A DNA stretch of 64,000 bases from a virus: the IMG/VR virus record IMGVR_UViG_3300031963_014654, positions 1-64,000 of that record, one strand, 5' to 3'. How positions within the stretch are numbered: the stretch's first letter is position 1; the number at the start of each line of letters is the position of its first letter. Positions 15,833-26,589 of this stretch are shown in pieces. Under the pieces are notes generated by a model, which was not told where the DNA came from, searched no databases, and saw only the letters and a list, made by a program, of their open reading frames with translations. The position numbers were made by a program, and so were the translations under genes.

Positions 15833-18800
15833 CTATTTCATTTTACGTTCATATTCCAAAATATCCTCCATGCTTAACCATTCGGGCTTTTTATTATCTG
15901 GTAACTGATTCCACAATTTTTTCATTTCGGCTATTTGTCCCTCTACATTGCCTGCCCACAAATGCTTTACATGCTTGCTTTTGCCTTCGTTGCCTAAATA
16001 ATAATCATTATCTGCCCTTAGCCTATCAAGCATTCTATAATTGTATTTATAGTCATTTACAGATCCGCCTTGCTCCATTTTATCCAATTCTAAAATACGA
16101 ATACGTTGTGATTGTGCTGCAGCTTTTGCTTTAGCAATTTTCACTTTTCGGGTGCGGTTATCATCCGTTAGTTTTTGTTCCTTTTTAAAGTTTACGGTAT
16201 CTGTTAATTTTGCATAATCGCGGTTTTGTGGGATTTTTTCGCCACCATGCTCCATTACTTGTCCTGACATACCATCCACAAGAATCCATCCATTCACCAT
16301 TTTTTTAATTTGGTCGAATGCGGTATGGCCTGCATCAAATACTTCCTGCACTACATCCATTGGAACAAAACGCCCTGTACGTTTGTAACGATCAAGAACT
16401 CGCATTTCGCTTACTTCGCGTGGAACATCAATGTAAATAATAAATATTTCGTATCCTACTGATTTTAACTTATCAATAAGCTCGTAGTATTTTTTTGCTT
16501 TATTCATTGTACCATCGTAAATAGTATCGAATTTACATTTGCCTCCAATATCATCAATTAATTCATCAACAATATCTTTTGTTTCGTGATGTGTTGCCGA
16601 AGCATTCCATCCTTTGTACTCTGGCAATTTTGCTCTAACTTCATCGGCATCAACATGGAAAATGTTTTTGCTCAATAAATATGGTGCATAATTTTTAAGG
16701 AAATGCGATTTTCCCGAACCTGGTGCACCACCTGTAAGTATTGCAATTGGTTTATCTTGCTTAATGCATGTTGCATTTTGCTTGAATGCCTCTCTTATTT
16801 TTGCATGTAGCTTTTTACGTTCGGCTGTATATTCGCCATCCTTATCCACATTTTGTTCTTTTGTTTGTGGTTGAGCATTAATACAAACGGTTAAGTGCTC
16901 TATTGCTTCTTTGTCAATTCTGCGTTCGCCTTTTTCATCCAATGGAGGGCAAGCCATTGCAATTGGCTCTTGTTTTTTCGATTTTTTAACTTTATCGTCA
17001 AGCAAATAATTTAATCGCTCAAATTCTTTTGCACGGCCAATTGCTCCAACAGATTCAACTTTATTTGCAGCACGCTCTGCAGCAATATAATCGGCTCTTA
17101 ATTTAATGTTTTCTTCGCTTGTTATTTTTGCTTTTGATTCATCCAGCTCTTTAATTCTATCGTTTAAAGAATCTTTGTATAAAGGAAGTTTTTCAATTGT
17201 TAATCCGTTTGGTTTTAAATATTCTTTTTCGGCTTTTAATAAAGTTCTGTTTGCAAGCACCAATTTATCTTGATAATAAGGCTTTCCTGCTGGTGATTTA
17301 TCGGAATAAACAACACCTTCTTTGTTTGAACGGTTGTATGTGTATTCCATTTTTTTACCTTCAGCATCCAATTGTGTTTTAACTACACCGTTTGCCAATC
17401 CAAGCAAAGTAGCAAAACTACGTGTTTCGCCCTCTTTTTTAGGTCGGTATTCATCTACATATTTATCAAAATCATTAAAATATGCTTCGAATGTTTCTTT
17501 TGCCTCAATTATTTTATCGATGTTAGATTGTTCGTTTTTTAATCCACGAATATCATCATCAATTTTTTCTTTGTCCTCAATAAGTTGCAATTCGGCCAAT
17601 ACCATTGGATCGGAAATAAGTGCCGATTTGATTTCGGAAGGGTTAAATTCCTGCAAATTAAATGTGTTGCTTTCTCCATTGCTATCCCAAATTTCGGCAA
17701 TACGTGCTGTTTTTTCGGATAATTTTTGGAAGATAAAAATATCCATACTATCCTCCATTAATGGAGTAGCTATACGAACGCTATTGTATAGGTTTCCTTG
17801 CCTCCAAATACGGCCTTCCAATTGTTTTACATCTGTTGGATTCCAATCCACAAAACAGTTGTATAAAACAGTTGAATGCTTTTGTAGGTTTATTCCTTCT
17901 TTAATTGTACTTGAACCAATTACAATTTTCATGCGTTCGGCATCTGAAATATCGTATAATTCGCCCGATTTTGCATCGTATGCTTCGCCCAAAAATGCCA
18001 TTTTTACTTTTTCCTTTGCATCTTTACCTCCTGGCATTTGTGATTTTATAATTCCAACTTCATGCTCCTTATATCCTACTTCTTTAATTAAGTATTCCTT
18101 AATTAATCCAAAATATTCAACTCCGCGGTCCATGTAAATTACTTGTCCGGAAACAGGAGTATTGTTTTTTTCGTGGTATTTTTTTACCGAACGAATACAC
18201 TCAATTACATATTGTAATTTAGGTGATGTTTCGATATAATCAATATAGTTTGGTTTGCCTAATCCTGCACATTCGTATAAGTATGGGCTTAATGCTAAGT
18301 TACGAGCATAACTCATTGCACGCAATGTTCTTACGCCTGCTTTTTCATCATCATTTAAGGTAGATTCATCTAACTCAACGCCTGCAGTAGCATCAACCAT
18401 ATCTTCATCATCCGAATCATCGGCTGTTTTTTTATCGGATAAATGGCTTGTTCCACAAATAGCTGATAATTCAATTTTAGATTCGGCATAAGCCTTAATA
18501 TCGTCCATTAATGCTCTTTGTTGGGCACTAAGTGGTAATATTGTATCTACGCGTTCTGATTCCGACAATTTAATTAACTCACCATCAATTAATTTTGACT
18601 TGTATGGAAGCACGTATTTGTTTGGGCGTGGTACACGAACCATTTCGCCTGTTTTGTAGTTTACAAATCGGCTAATTAACTGTTGTAACGATTGCAAGTT
18701 GTTAAATCCTAAAACAACTTGTTTTCTTTCTGGACGCAATTTTGCATTAATAACCAACTCGTTTGTTGCATGAACGTATGTATCAAAAAACGATTTTAGG

Positions 18801-21800
18801 TTGTTTAATCCTGATTCGCGTAGTTTACCATAAGCAATAAATGTAAGCACGCTGAAAATTTCTAGCGGACTATTTGTGAATGGCGTAGCTGTTAATGTAA
18901 GTACGTTACGGTTATTGTTGTTTTTAAGGATGTACTGACTAATCATAAATCCTTTTAATGCAATGCTTGATGGTGCTCCACCTGCTTGTATTTGATACGG
19001 ATTTTTTTCGCGATCCTCGCCATTTGATTTCATTTCACCTTTAACGCCAACAAACAACTTTTTCATTTTGTGAGCTTCGTCATAACAAGCAAAATCAAAT
19101 CCAAGGTCCTCAATATTGATTAAAGTACCTCTTAATCCTCGTCCAATAAGTGTTTGTAATCGTTCGTAGAACGATGCTTCGCGTTTTTGCCCTGATTTGG
19201 ATGAATAATCAACCGCCTTATCTGGATTTTGATCCAAAATATCATACATTTCGGCAACAATTTGATTTGCTGTGTTTTCGCTAAATCCAATTTGCTCAAA
19301 TCCTTCGTATGTTAATACGGAAATAGAGTTTTCGGGAAGCATTTCAATGTTTCCATCTGCATCTTTTAATTCCGATAAATAATCTTTGCTTAAATTGTAA
19401 AGATCATTAAATTTTACATCTGGGAACAATCCTTTACCTTCTGCCAAAAATTGCTTGTACACTTGGTTTGGCACAACAATAAATGGTCGCTTGCAATAGC
19501 CTGCATCCATAAATTGCTTTATAGCAAATAATGCGCTCCATGTTTTACCAACTCCTACATCGTAGGCAAGGCATCCGCTACCTTCATTCATTAAAAATGT
19601 TACGGCTTCGCGTTTTTCGGGGCGAATATCTACTACTGAATTGCGGTATTCTTTTGCATGTGCAAATGCTACAGGAATTTTATTGTAATTAACAGGCAAA
19701 TAACCGTTAAAACGCTCATTCCAGGTTGTTTCAATTTTTACAATATCCTCTACATTTAACCATTCAGCTAAGAAAATAGAAAATAATCGATCGCCTTCTT
19801 CTTTTGTAATGTTTAATTTACGTTGCCAAATTGCTTCTGCTTCCTTTTTGTCGACTGGCGTACCATCTTTACCTAATGATGGTCGCTGACCTTGCTGTAC
19901 GTAAATTTTAATAATTTCGGCATAGTTTGTATCTTTTTTAATTTGATACTCACCACGGTAATTTACAAGCCAATATTGGAATGCTTCGGTTAATGATAAT
20001 TGACTGAACTTTGTTTTTTTCCAATCGCTCATGTGCCCAACATATAAAAAATCGGGCCTACCTGGTTGTTTTCCACCTGCAGGTTGCGATTTCATTTTAA
20101 ATTCTTTACCATCTACCAATGTTTCAATCATAAATGTATTGGCAAACTTACTAATTGGAAGCAATTTTAAACGGTTGTCGAAATTTGCATTGGTAAGTGT
20201 TAATCGCTTATCGTAGCTTATTTTAAACACATTATCCAAAACTAACTTTTGGTTTTCAAAAACTTGATTTCCATACAATTCAATTATGGTTGATTTATCG
20301 TTTTCAAGTGCCGATTTTTTCTCCCAAATGTTCCCTGACAAATATAAATATGCTGGAATTAATGATCCACGGAAATGGAAAACTAAGCCATTGTTAATCC
20401 AATCTGTTAATGGGCTTGCTCCCATTTGCCATCCGCTTAATTGGTACCATTTATTTGAAAGACGCTCGCCAATTGCTTCCTTATACCAAACAAATACTTG
20501 TAATTCATCTTTTGATATTTCGGGATTGTTTTGGGCAAATACTTGCTCAAATGTAACCATATCGGCATCCAATACAGGATTGCTTGCAACAATTCGTGTA
20601 ACGGCTTTTGTATGTTTTTTAATTTCGCGAATAATTGTTTCTTTGCGTGTCCCTTCCAACGAAGTTTCAATATTTTGCTGTGCTTGTGGATCCTGTAAAA
20701 GTTGGTTTACAGTTTCGTTTTCAGTTGATATTGTTGGATTTTCGGATGCATTAATTTGCATAAAATTTAATGGAGCATCAATACGATTAACGCTATCAAT
20801 TTTACCACGGTATTTTGTAACTTCGCCAAAACGCCCACTTGTTTTGTATGGCTCGCCAAGTACTTTATCTGGATTTTGAGCAAACCAATTATCGTTTACA
20901 AGTAAGTTTAATGTATTGGGCTGCTTTGCTTCGCCTGCAGCAACTAATTCCATTGGAGTGTTAAAAAAGTCCTCAATAGGATCGGTTGTAGTATCTGAAA
21001 TTAAAATAAATTTACCATCACCGTATTGATAATATTGTTCCGGAGTAGAAATTCCTTTATAAACTTCAACTTGCTTTCCAAGCATGTTTGAATACCATGC
21101 TTTTGGATTAGCTTCTTTTATCCAAACTTTAAATTTCTCAATTGGCACCCATTTTTCTACTTCTGGCTCTAGTGCTTTTGGCAACTCTGCTGCATTCTCT
21201 GCAAATTCAAAACTATCGGATGTGTTTTTACCATACTTTTTGGCACGTGCATCAAATAAAACAGAATCGGGATGTTCTGCAATATAATCATCTACAATTT
21301 TATCAAAATCGGTTTGCCAACGATCATCAAACGAAGTATAGATTGATTGTTCTACTCCTGGTGCAATTGGCTTCATTGAAGATTGTGGAACAGGTGTATT
21401 GTATCCTTTAAGCACCAAAATATATGGGCTGTATGTTAATGTGGTGCCACGTGGCGAACGCTTTCCTTTTGGAATAAATGTTACGCTTAATGCTTTTTCG
21501 TATTGAGCATATTTTTTTGCTTTGATTTTTATATCAGTAACATCTATTTTGTTTATATTTCCCATAAACTCGCTTGCCAAATACATTGTAGCTGGACCGG
21601 TATATGAAAATTCCATTGGAAGTATTGGTGCGGTTGGTTTTGTTTCTGGCGTTTCTTTTTTTAATATCATGCCATCAATCGGGTTTATTTCCATCCAAAC
21701 ATCCGATACTGAATTAGCGGTTTCTTCGTTTATAACGCTTATTATTAAATCTACTCCACCATCCGTTCTATCTATTATAGATTCTTTTATGCCCATATCG

Positions 21801-24211
21801 GCAATATCTCTAAATAGTTCAATCTTATTTTTAGGGAAAACAAATTTTCTATAATAACGATTATCTCCATCCCATTTTTGCCAAAGATCAAGTTCGTGTA
21901 AGTTATCTATAAAATCCGATTTTTGTTTTTTTGGTGCTTCTGTCATGTTTTTATCTGCTTCTTTTGTTTCAACAATAGTTGGTTGTTCTTCCAAGTATTG
22001 CCAAATTTGGTGATTATTGGTAAATGCAGGCTTTGTTAATTGTTCGGCTTGTATTCTTTTTAAGTCCAATAAAACTTTTTGTATAACAGGATTATTCAAT
22101 GAATACGCCTCTTTTTTTATTTTGTTTAAAAAACTTGACTTAAATAAATTTATATCCCATCCTTCGGTTGTTCCTTTTTCGTTTTTGCTTTTTTGCAAAG
22201 AAAGAATGAACATAAAATCCTTTTTTAATTTTTTATATAATTCGCTTCCTTCTATATTCGACAATAGTTCGGATTGCTTTTGCTCTTTTTCGGCATTTCT
22301 TTTTTCCATAACCGCACTATTCATAATCGACAATTTTGCAGCAATTGCTTTTTCTAATGCTTTTTCATCATCGCTTTTAGGTGATTCAATATCCATGTTT
22401 GAATATTTTTTCTTTTTTAAAGCAATTAAATCATCCAATGGCATGTTATCATAATCCATTTTTTGTTCGGGCTGCTTTAATCCAAATTCCGCCAAATATG
22501 TTTCGGATATTTTGCCAGGAAATCTATCAGCATAAATCAAAAATAGCCTAATTACCTCTTTTCTTTTTTCTGTGTTTGTGCCCGATATATTATTTGCTAT
22601 CTGGTTTAAAACATGCCTTTCTCTAAATATATCCCCTTTCCAATTATCGTGTGGATCAATTTTATCCAATATTGCTTGGTCGAAATCCTGGCTTGTGTTT
22701 GGTTCAATTGTAATTGTGCTATTAGCATTTTTGTTAATCAATGCAAGGTCCTGTGTATCTATTTTACTTGTAATATAGGTATCGTACATTTCTTGGAACG
22801 ATGGTTTATCACCAAAAAGGCTTTCGTTTTGGTTATCAATTGCGCTTTGGTTATATGCATCAATTGAACTTTTGAATTTATTTCTACCTGCAGCAAGCAA
22901 TCGGTTCATAATTAGCACGTTTTTTTCGGGTGCTTCATCAAACATGTTGCCTTGTACAATGTAATCTTTAAAATCAAGTCCACTATCGTGTATCTTTTTT
23001 TCCAATAAGAATGCTTTGTTCAACAAATCAATTAATGAATTTTCGGCCAATGAAGCATTTTTTGCTAATACCGGTAAACTTGTAATTACAATTGTTTTAA
23101 ATTGCCTTCCGCCTGCCATGCTACCTGCAATTAATGCATCTTTTGACAAAATCATTCCTGCAAGCAAATTTTCAATTAAATCTTTTCCATTTTCGGTAAA
23201 TCCACGTTCATCAAAATATGCTGCAAGCTCATTTTTTGTAATTATATTACATGAAATAAGCATATCGCGTAGTTTTACCTGGTCGGAATAACTTGCATAA
23301 AATTGGGAGAATGTTTCGTATTCACCAACAAGCTCTGCAATCATATTTTTGCAGCCCTCGTTTTCATTCAGCATTTTACCAATTTTAATTGCTTTGTCAA
23401 TTGGGCGTTCGCTTTTTTTGGTTTCCTTGTTATACTTACTCAATTCGGTTGTATTGTACTCTTGGAAATCGTAATCTATACGAACTAAAATTGGATGGTC
23501 GAATGTTTTTGTTTCGCTATTTATTCCTGTAAAAGTGTATTTATATTCATAACTTTTACTTCCTGCAGAAACATCTACCTTTTTAATTCCAAATGCAAAA
23601 ACTTCTTCCACTAAAAAATTGCAATAATCTCTATATTCCTTTGGGAAATCGGTAATTGCTCTTTTTATGCTCATTGTACGGTTATTTCCAGATACAACAA
23701 TTCCATCTTTTGTAATTATTGGTGTTCCTGATGGTGTGCGGCTTGTGCTCACCAAAATATTTGGATCAAGGTTTTGTGCTACTTCAATAACTTTTGCTTG
23801 TGCATTTTTATCATCGGCATAGTTGCGATCGTTTATGTTTTCGCCATTTATTGTTGGATAGCCAATGGTAGTTACAAACGAATGTTCGTTATGGGATGCA
23901 AGAATATTATCGGCATTTACAATTGCAAATTGTGCTTGCCTTTTTTCGCCATTTGGCATTGATATTTCTATTTTGCGTCCGTAAACAATTGGCGTTTCCA
24001 AAAACAATGATCGGTATCCAATATTTACCGAATCGGTAATTTTGCCACCTTCCTTAAATGTGTGTTGGATATGCACTTGTTTGTGCCCTTGGTTGATTAA
24101 TGCTTGCTTTGTATGCAATGCAATTTCCTTGTCATGTGTTTTGTCAAATGATTTAAGTTCGTTGCTGGACTTATCCACATACATTATTTCATAAATTTCG
24201 GGATATTCCAT
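15833..24211 (-). CDS. giant polyvalent protein: DdrB/ParB-like + SF2 helicase + zeta-toxin-like kinase
   Basis: This gene encodes 2,792 residues. About 60-210 match a DdrB-type ParB-like domain (SRTPSGTPIITKDGIVVSGN, NRTMSIKRA). About 1,530-2,150 form an SF2/SNF2-like helicase with Walker A YDVGVGKTWSA, DEAH box FACYDEAHKMKK and motif VI QLEGRIWRQGN. About 2,485-2,640 form a zeta-toxin/polynucleotide-kinase-like fold with Walker A LTGGAPGSGKSHFL and VDADEVRAKLPEYKG. The final ~60 residues carry KMEQGGSV. Such large polyvalent proteins are known from phages and conjugative elements and are thought to enter with the DNA or protect it. The partner methyltransferase lies two genes upstream. Whether the kinase domain is a toxin or a nucleic-acid kinase is open. 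Confidence 0.85.
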   Translation of the reverse strand: MEYPEIYEIMYVDKSSNELKSFDKTHDKEIALHTKQALINQGHKQVHIQHTFKEGGKITDSVNIGYRSLFLETPIVYGRKIEISMPNGEKRQAQFAIVNADNILASHNEHSFVTTIGYPTINGENINDRNYADDKNAQAKVIEVAQNLDPNILVSTSRTPSGTPIITKDGIVVSGNNRTMSIKRAITDFPKEYRDYCNFLVEEVFAFGIKKVDVSAGSKSYEYKYTFTGINSETKTFDHPILVRIDYDFQEYNTTELSKYNKETKKSERPIDKAIKIGKMLNENEGCKNMIAELVGEYETFSQFYASYSDQVKLRDMLISCNIITKNELAAYFDERGFTENGKDLIENLLAGMILSKDALIAGSMAGGRQFKTIVITSLPVLAKNASLAENSLIDLLNKAFLLEKKIHDSGLDFKDYIVQGNMFDEAPEKNVLIMNRLLAAGRNKFKSSIDAYNQSAIDNQNESLFGDKPSFQEMYDTYITSKIDTQDLALINKNANSTITIEPNTSQDFDQAILDKIDPHDNWKGDIFRERHVLNQIANNISGTNTEKRKEVIRLFLIYADRFPGKISETYLAEFGLKQPEQKMDYDNMPLDDLIALKKKKYSNMDIESPKSDDEKALEKAIAAKLSIMNSAVMEKRNAEKEQKQSELLSNIEGSELYKKLKKDFMFILSLQKSKNEKGTTEGWDINLFKSSFLNKIKKEAYSLNNPVIQKVLLDLKRIQAEQLTKPAFTNNHQIWQYLEEQPTIVETKEADKNMTEAPKKQKSDFIDNLHELDLWQKWDGDNRYYRKFVFPKNKIELFRDIADMGIKESIIDRTDGGVDLIISVINEETANSVSDVWMEINPIDGMILKKETPETKPTAPILPMEFSYTGPATMYLASEFMGNINKIDVTDIKIKAKKYAQYEKALSVTFIPKGKRSPRGTTLTYSPYILVLKGYNTPVPQSSMKPIAPGVEQSIYTSFDDRWQTDFDKIVDDYIAEHPDSVLFDARAKKYGKNTSDSFEFAENAAELPKALEPEVEKWVPIEKFKVWIKEANPKAWYSNMLGKQVEVYKGISTPEQYYQYGDGKFILISDTTTDPIEDFFNTPMELVAAGEAKQPNTLNLLVNDNWFAQNPDKVLGEPYKTSGRFGEVTKYRGKIDSVNRIDAPLNFMQINASENPTISTENETVNQLLQDPQAQQNIETSLEGTRKETIIREIKKHTKAVTRIVASNPVLDADMVTFEQVFAQNNPEISKDELQVFVWYKEAIGERLSNKWYQLSGWQMGASPLTDWINNGLVFHFRGSLIPAYLYLSGNIWEKKSALENDKSTIIELYGNQVFENQKLVLDNVFKISYDKRLTLTNANFDNRLKLLPISKFANTFMIETLVDGKEFKMKSQPAGGKQPGRPDFLYVGHMSDWKKTKFSQLSLTEAFQYWLVNYRGEYQIKKDTNYAEIIKIYVQQGQRPSLGKDGTPVDKKEAEAIWQRKLNITKEEGDRLFSIFLAEWLNVEDIVKIETTWNERFNGYLPVNYNKIPVAFAHAKEYRNSVVDIRPEKREAVTFLMNEGSGCLAYDVGVGKTWSALFAIKQFMDAGYCKRPFIVVPNQVYKQFLAEGKGLFPDVKFNDLYNLSKDYLSELKDADGNIEMLPENSISVLTYEGFEQIGFSENTANQIVAEMYDILDQNPDKAVDYSSKSGQKREASFYERLQTLIGRGLRGTLINIEDLGFDFACYDEAHKMKKLFVGVKGEMKSNGEDREKNPYQIQAGGAPSSIALKGFMISQYILKNNNNRNVLTLTATPFTNSPLEIFSVLTFIAYGKLRESGLNNLKSFFDTYVHATNELVINAKLRPERKQVVLGFNNLQSLQQLISRFVNYKTGEMVRVPRPNKYVLPYKSKLIDGELIKLSESERVDTILPLSAQQRALMDDIKAYAESKIELSAICGTSHLSDKKTADDSDDEDMVDATAGVELDESTLNDDEKAGVRTLRAMSYARNLALSPYLYECAGLGKPNYIDYIETSPKLQYVIECIRSVKKYHEKNNTPVSGQVIYMDRGVEYFGLIKEYLIKEVGYKEHEVGIIKSQMPGGKDAKEKVKMAFLGEAYDAKSGELYDISDAERMKIVIGSSTIKEGINLQKHSTVLYNCFVDWNPTDVKQLEGRIWRQGNLYNSVRIATPLMEDSMDIFIFQKLSEKTARIAEIWDSNGESNTFNLQEFNPSEIKSALISDPMVLAELQLIEDKEKIDDDIRGLKNEQSNIDKIIEAKETFEAYFNDFDKYVDEYRPKKEGETRSFATLLGLANGVVKTQLDAEGKKMEYTYNRSNKEGVVYSDKSPAGKPYYQDKLVLANRTLLKAEKEYLKPNGLTIEKLPLYKDSLNDRIKELDESKAKITSEENIKLRADYIAAERAANKVESVGAIGRAKEFERLNYLLDDKVKKSKKQEPIAMACPPLDEKGERRIDKEAIEHLTVCINAQPQTKEQNVDKDGEYTAERKKLHAKIREAFKQNATCIKQDKPIAILTGGAPGSGKSHFLKNYAPYLLSKNIFHVDADEVRAKLPEYKGWNASATHHETKDIVDELIDDIGGKCKFDTIYDGTMNKAKKYYELIDKLKSVGYEIFIIYIDVPREVSEMRVLDRYKRTGRFVPMDVVQEVFDAGHTAFDQIKKMVNGWILVDGMSGQVMEHGGEKIPQNRDYAKLTDTVNFKKEQKLTDDNRTRKVKIAKAKAAAQSQRIRILELDKMEQGGSVNDYKYNYRMLDRLRADNDYYLGNEGKSKHVKHLWAGNVEGQIAEMKKLWNQLPDNKKPEWLSMEDILEYERKMK

Positions 24212-24212
24212 A

Positions 24213-24434
24213 TTAATCGTTAATCATGTTTGGGTTATACTCTCTTTCAATTTCGTTTATTGCTTGCCCTACTGTTATTCCGCGTTCTAAAATTCGCTTT
24301 AATACTTTTTCTTCTAATTCAGATTTTCCTTCTTTAGAATCCTTCATTTCACAAATTGTAGGAGTAAGTATTTTGTCGCATGATTCCAAATGTGAATGGA
24401 TCAATTGCTTTAGTTCTTTTAATTTTTCGCTCAT
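24213..24434 (-). CDS. small helical hypothetical protein
   Basis: This gene encodes 73 residues, charged and helical, with LEEKVLKRILERGITVGQAI. It sits 1 bp before the polyvalent gene and 3 bp after the methyltransferase gene. It might be a small partner of either. No family is recognised. Confidence 0.55.
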   Translation of the reverse strand: MSEKLKELKQLIHSHLESCDKILTPTICEMKDSKEGKSELEEKVLKRILERGITVGQAINEIEREYNPNMIND

Positions 24435-24437
24435 GGC

Positions 24438-26300
24438 TTATTTTCTTTTAAATACAAGAATATCACTTAATACATCGGTACGGTCAAAAACTCCATTTGG
24501 TAATCGGTAAGCATCTACTAAATCGGCTTTATCGGCAATCATTTGCTTAATTTTGCTGTTCCCTTGCTGTAAAAATGGTGTGCCTCCATTTGCAACTTCG
24601 GTTCCAATAATGTAAATTAATAATCCGTTTGGCAAAGTTAAGTCTAATCCGCGTAAAATAAAATATTCTATCCAATTTTTTGCGTTTGTATATTGTTTTT
24701 CGCCCATTCCCATTCCTAATCCAGAAACATCGCCATAAGGAGGATTTCCAATTACAAGGTCGAATTTTTGAATATCCGACAACTTATTTTTAACGGTATC
24801 GCGGTTTTTAATAAAAATATTTTCGAATGGCTGCAAATAAAAGTTGAATTGAGGATACAATATTTTACAAATAGTATAGCTGTATTTGTTTATTTCATAA
24901 CCTGTAGCCATGCTTTGAGTTGGAACATATTTTAAAAATTCGCCTGTTCCTACGCTTGGCTCCAAAACAGATTGCCCATCTTTAAATCCAAACTTATAAG
25001 CCAATGCCCACATTTTGCGAATAATTGCATCTGGTGTATAAAATTCTGTTAATGCTTTTTTAGCTTCTTCTATTGAGCCAAATTCTTCTACATCAATACC
25101 ACCGTAACCGGAGTATTCGCGCAAAAATTGTTTTTCTGAAAACAGGTAATTGTTTGGATCATCACCTTTTTGGTCAATTAATTGCTCAATTTCTTTGTTT
25201 TTTTGATAATCGCTTTTTTGTGGTTCGGATTTAACTGAACCATATTTACCATCCTGCGATTTATCGTTTTTAGGAAATTTCATGCGTTTGTTGATTGATC
25301 CACCGCGAGCCATATAATTATTCCCATTTATTGCAAGTCCTTTATATCCACCGTTAAAAATTGTATCTATTTTGGAGTTGATTCCAAAATTGTCTTTTAA
25401 GTATTTTTCTATTTCATAGTATCCTGTTCCAGATTTTGTAAATACGAATAGCCTTCCTGTCGGGCTGGAATATTGTTTTTCTTCATCAATTCTATATATT
25501 TTATCTTTAAATTGGCTATAAAGCTCTGCTTTTATTTCATCAAAATAATCATATAAAATTGAGCCTTTTTCAATAACATGCCCACCAATTAAACCACCAC
25601 GTGCCATTTCATCAAATTCCAAATCAACATTGTTAAGTTTAATTTCGCCACCATGCTCCATTTTATCGGTTTGTTCGCCTGCACAACCGCAATCTAATGG
25701 TTTTCCATTACCATCGCGTTGGTTAATTTCAGATAATTCATGGCAATATTCTTTGCTATTTTCGGCATTAATTACCACTTCACCACCTTCGGCTTCGGCT
25801 ACCGGTTTATTATTTACAACAATTTCGATTCCGCCATTATCGTGGCTTGGACCTTTTAATACGGTTCCATCTTTTAACTCCTGGATTGGTCCACCTTGCT
25901 TTAACACACCCATTTCTAATTTACGGTAATAATCGGGTGTTTCTTGAATATGATCGGCTGCAATGTATTTTGCTGCTTTGGTTGTGGATGGTAATTCGGT
26001 TTGTATTTTTTTGATTGTGGCTTTATGCTCCAATTCGGTTTGGCCACCTTCATTTATTTTTTTGATTAAATAATCGATGTATTTTTTTTCGGCTTTTGAT
26101 ACAAATGTAAATCGATGCCCAGAATGATCGTAAATAACGTATGGCTTTTGTTTATACGAATCCAATTGCTTTACATCAATAAGTTTTTTAACGAGAATAA
26201 CATCATCAATCATTTCTTTTTTGGTGATTAATTTTTCTTCGTAAATAACCTTGTTACGCAATGCTGCAGGAAGTGAATTAGCTTTTTTGTAGTCAATCAT
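24438..26300 (-). CDS. polyvalent protein with C-terminal N6-adenine DNA methyltransferase domain
   Basis: This gene encodes 620 residues. About 390-620 form a type I/Eco57I-like N6-methyltransferase, with the SAM loop VLEPSVGTGEFL and catalytic motif VIGNPPYGDVSG. About 130-205 contain a phage-type segment, TVLKGPSHDNGGIEI and EAEGGEVVINAE. Six xxGGx motifs dot the N-terminal half (GG at about 85, 136, 172, 217, 235, 333). In many elements this methyltransferase is fused to a helicase like the one in the 15833-24211 product; here the two are separate neighbouring genes. Likely role: methylation of viral DNA against restriction. Confidence 0.82.
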   Translation of the reverse strand: MIDYKKANSLPAALRNKVIYEEKLITKKEMIDDVILVKKLIDVKQLDSYKQKPYVIYDHSGHRFTFVSKAEKKYIDYLIKKINEGGQTELEHKATIKKIQTELPSTTKAAKYIAADHIQETPDYYRKLEMGVLKQGGPIQELKDGTVLKGPSHDNGGIEIVVNNKPVAEAEGGEVVINAENSKEYCHELSEINQRDGNGKPLDCGCAGEQTDKMEHGGEIKLNNVDLEFDEMARGGLIGGHVIEKGSILYDYFDEIKAELYSQFKDKIYRIDEEKQYSSPTGRLFVFTKSGTGYYEIEKYLKDNFGINSKIDTIFNGGYKGLAINGNNYMARGGSINKRMKFPKNDKSQDGKYGSVKSEPQKSDYQKNKEIEQLIDQKGDDPNNYLFSEKQFLREYSGYGGIDVEEFGSIEEAKKALTEFYTPDAIIRKMWALAYKFGFKDGQSVLEPSVGTGEFLKYVPTQSMATGYEINKYSYTICKILYPQFNFYLQPFENIFIKNRDTVKNKLSDIQKFDLVIGNPPYGDVSGLGMGMGEKQYTNAKNWIEYFILRGLDLTLPNGLLIYIIGTEVANGGTPFLQQGNSKIKQMIADKADLVDAYRLPNGVFDRTDVLSDILVFKRK

Positions 26301-26316
26301 GGTGTTTGTGAAATAG

Positions 26317-26356
26317 CAAAAAAAAGGGAAACAATATTTTGTGTTTCCCTTTTTTT
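26317..26356 (-). terminator. rho-independent terminator after the histone-like gene
   Basis: On the minus strand a perfect 10-bp stem AAGGGAAACA/TGTTTCCCTT (26342-26351 with 26324-26333) lies between A and T runs. Transcripts of the short basic gene should end here, with some read-through into the methyltransferase gene. Confidence 0.85.
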
Positions 26357-26367
26357 AAAATTTTATT

Positions 26368-26553
26368 TTACTTTTTTTTAGCAACCTTTGCTGGTGCTTT
26401 TTTTGCTGCTTTTTTTGGTGCTGCTTTTACAACTTCCTTTTTAACAGCTTTTTTTGGAGCTACTTTTTTCACTACTTTTTTTGGAGCTACTTTTTTTGCT
26501 TCTGCTTTTTTAGCAACCTTTGCAGGTGCTTTTTTTGCTACTTTTTTGGCCAT
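26368..26553 (-). CDS. histone H1-like lysine/alanine-rich protein
   Basis: I start at the ATG at 26553 (MAKKVAKKAP), which follows the promoter at a normal leader distance; a longer frame would begin 39 bp earlier. The 61 residues are nearly all K, A, P and V in KKVAPKKVVKK-type repeats, as in bacterial H1-like proteins and histone H1 tails. It should bind and compact DNA. It is a single-gene transcript with its own promoter and terminator, which suggests high expression and possibly packaging in the virion (inference). Confidence 0.75.
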   Translation of the reverse strand: MAKKVAKKAPAKVAKKAEAKKVAPKKVVKKVAPKKAVKKEVVKAAPKKAAKKAPAKVAKKK

Positions 26554-26589
26554 GTGTTTAAATTTTTTGGTTATTAAATAATTAGATTG

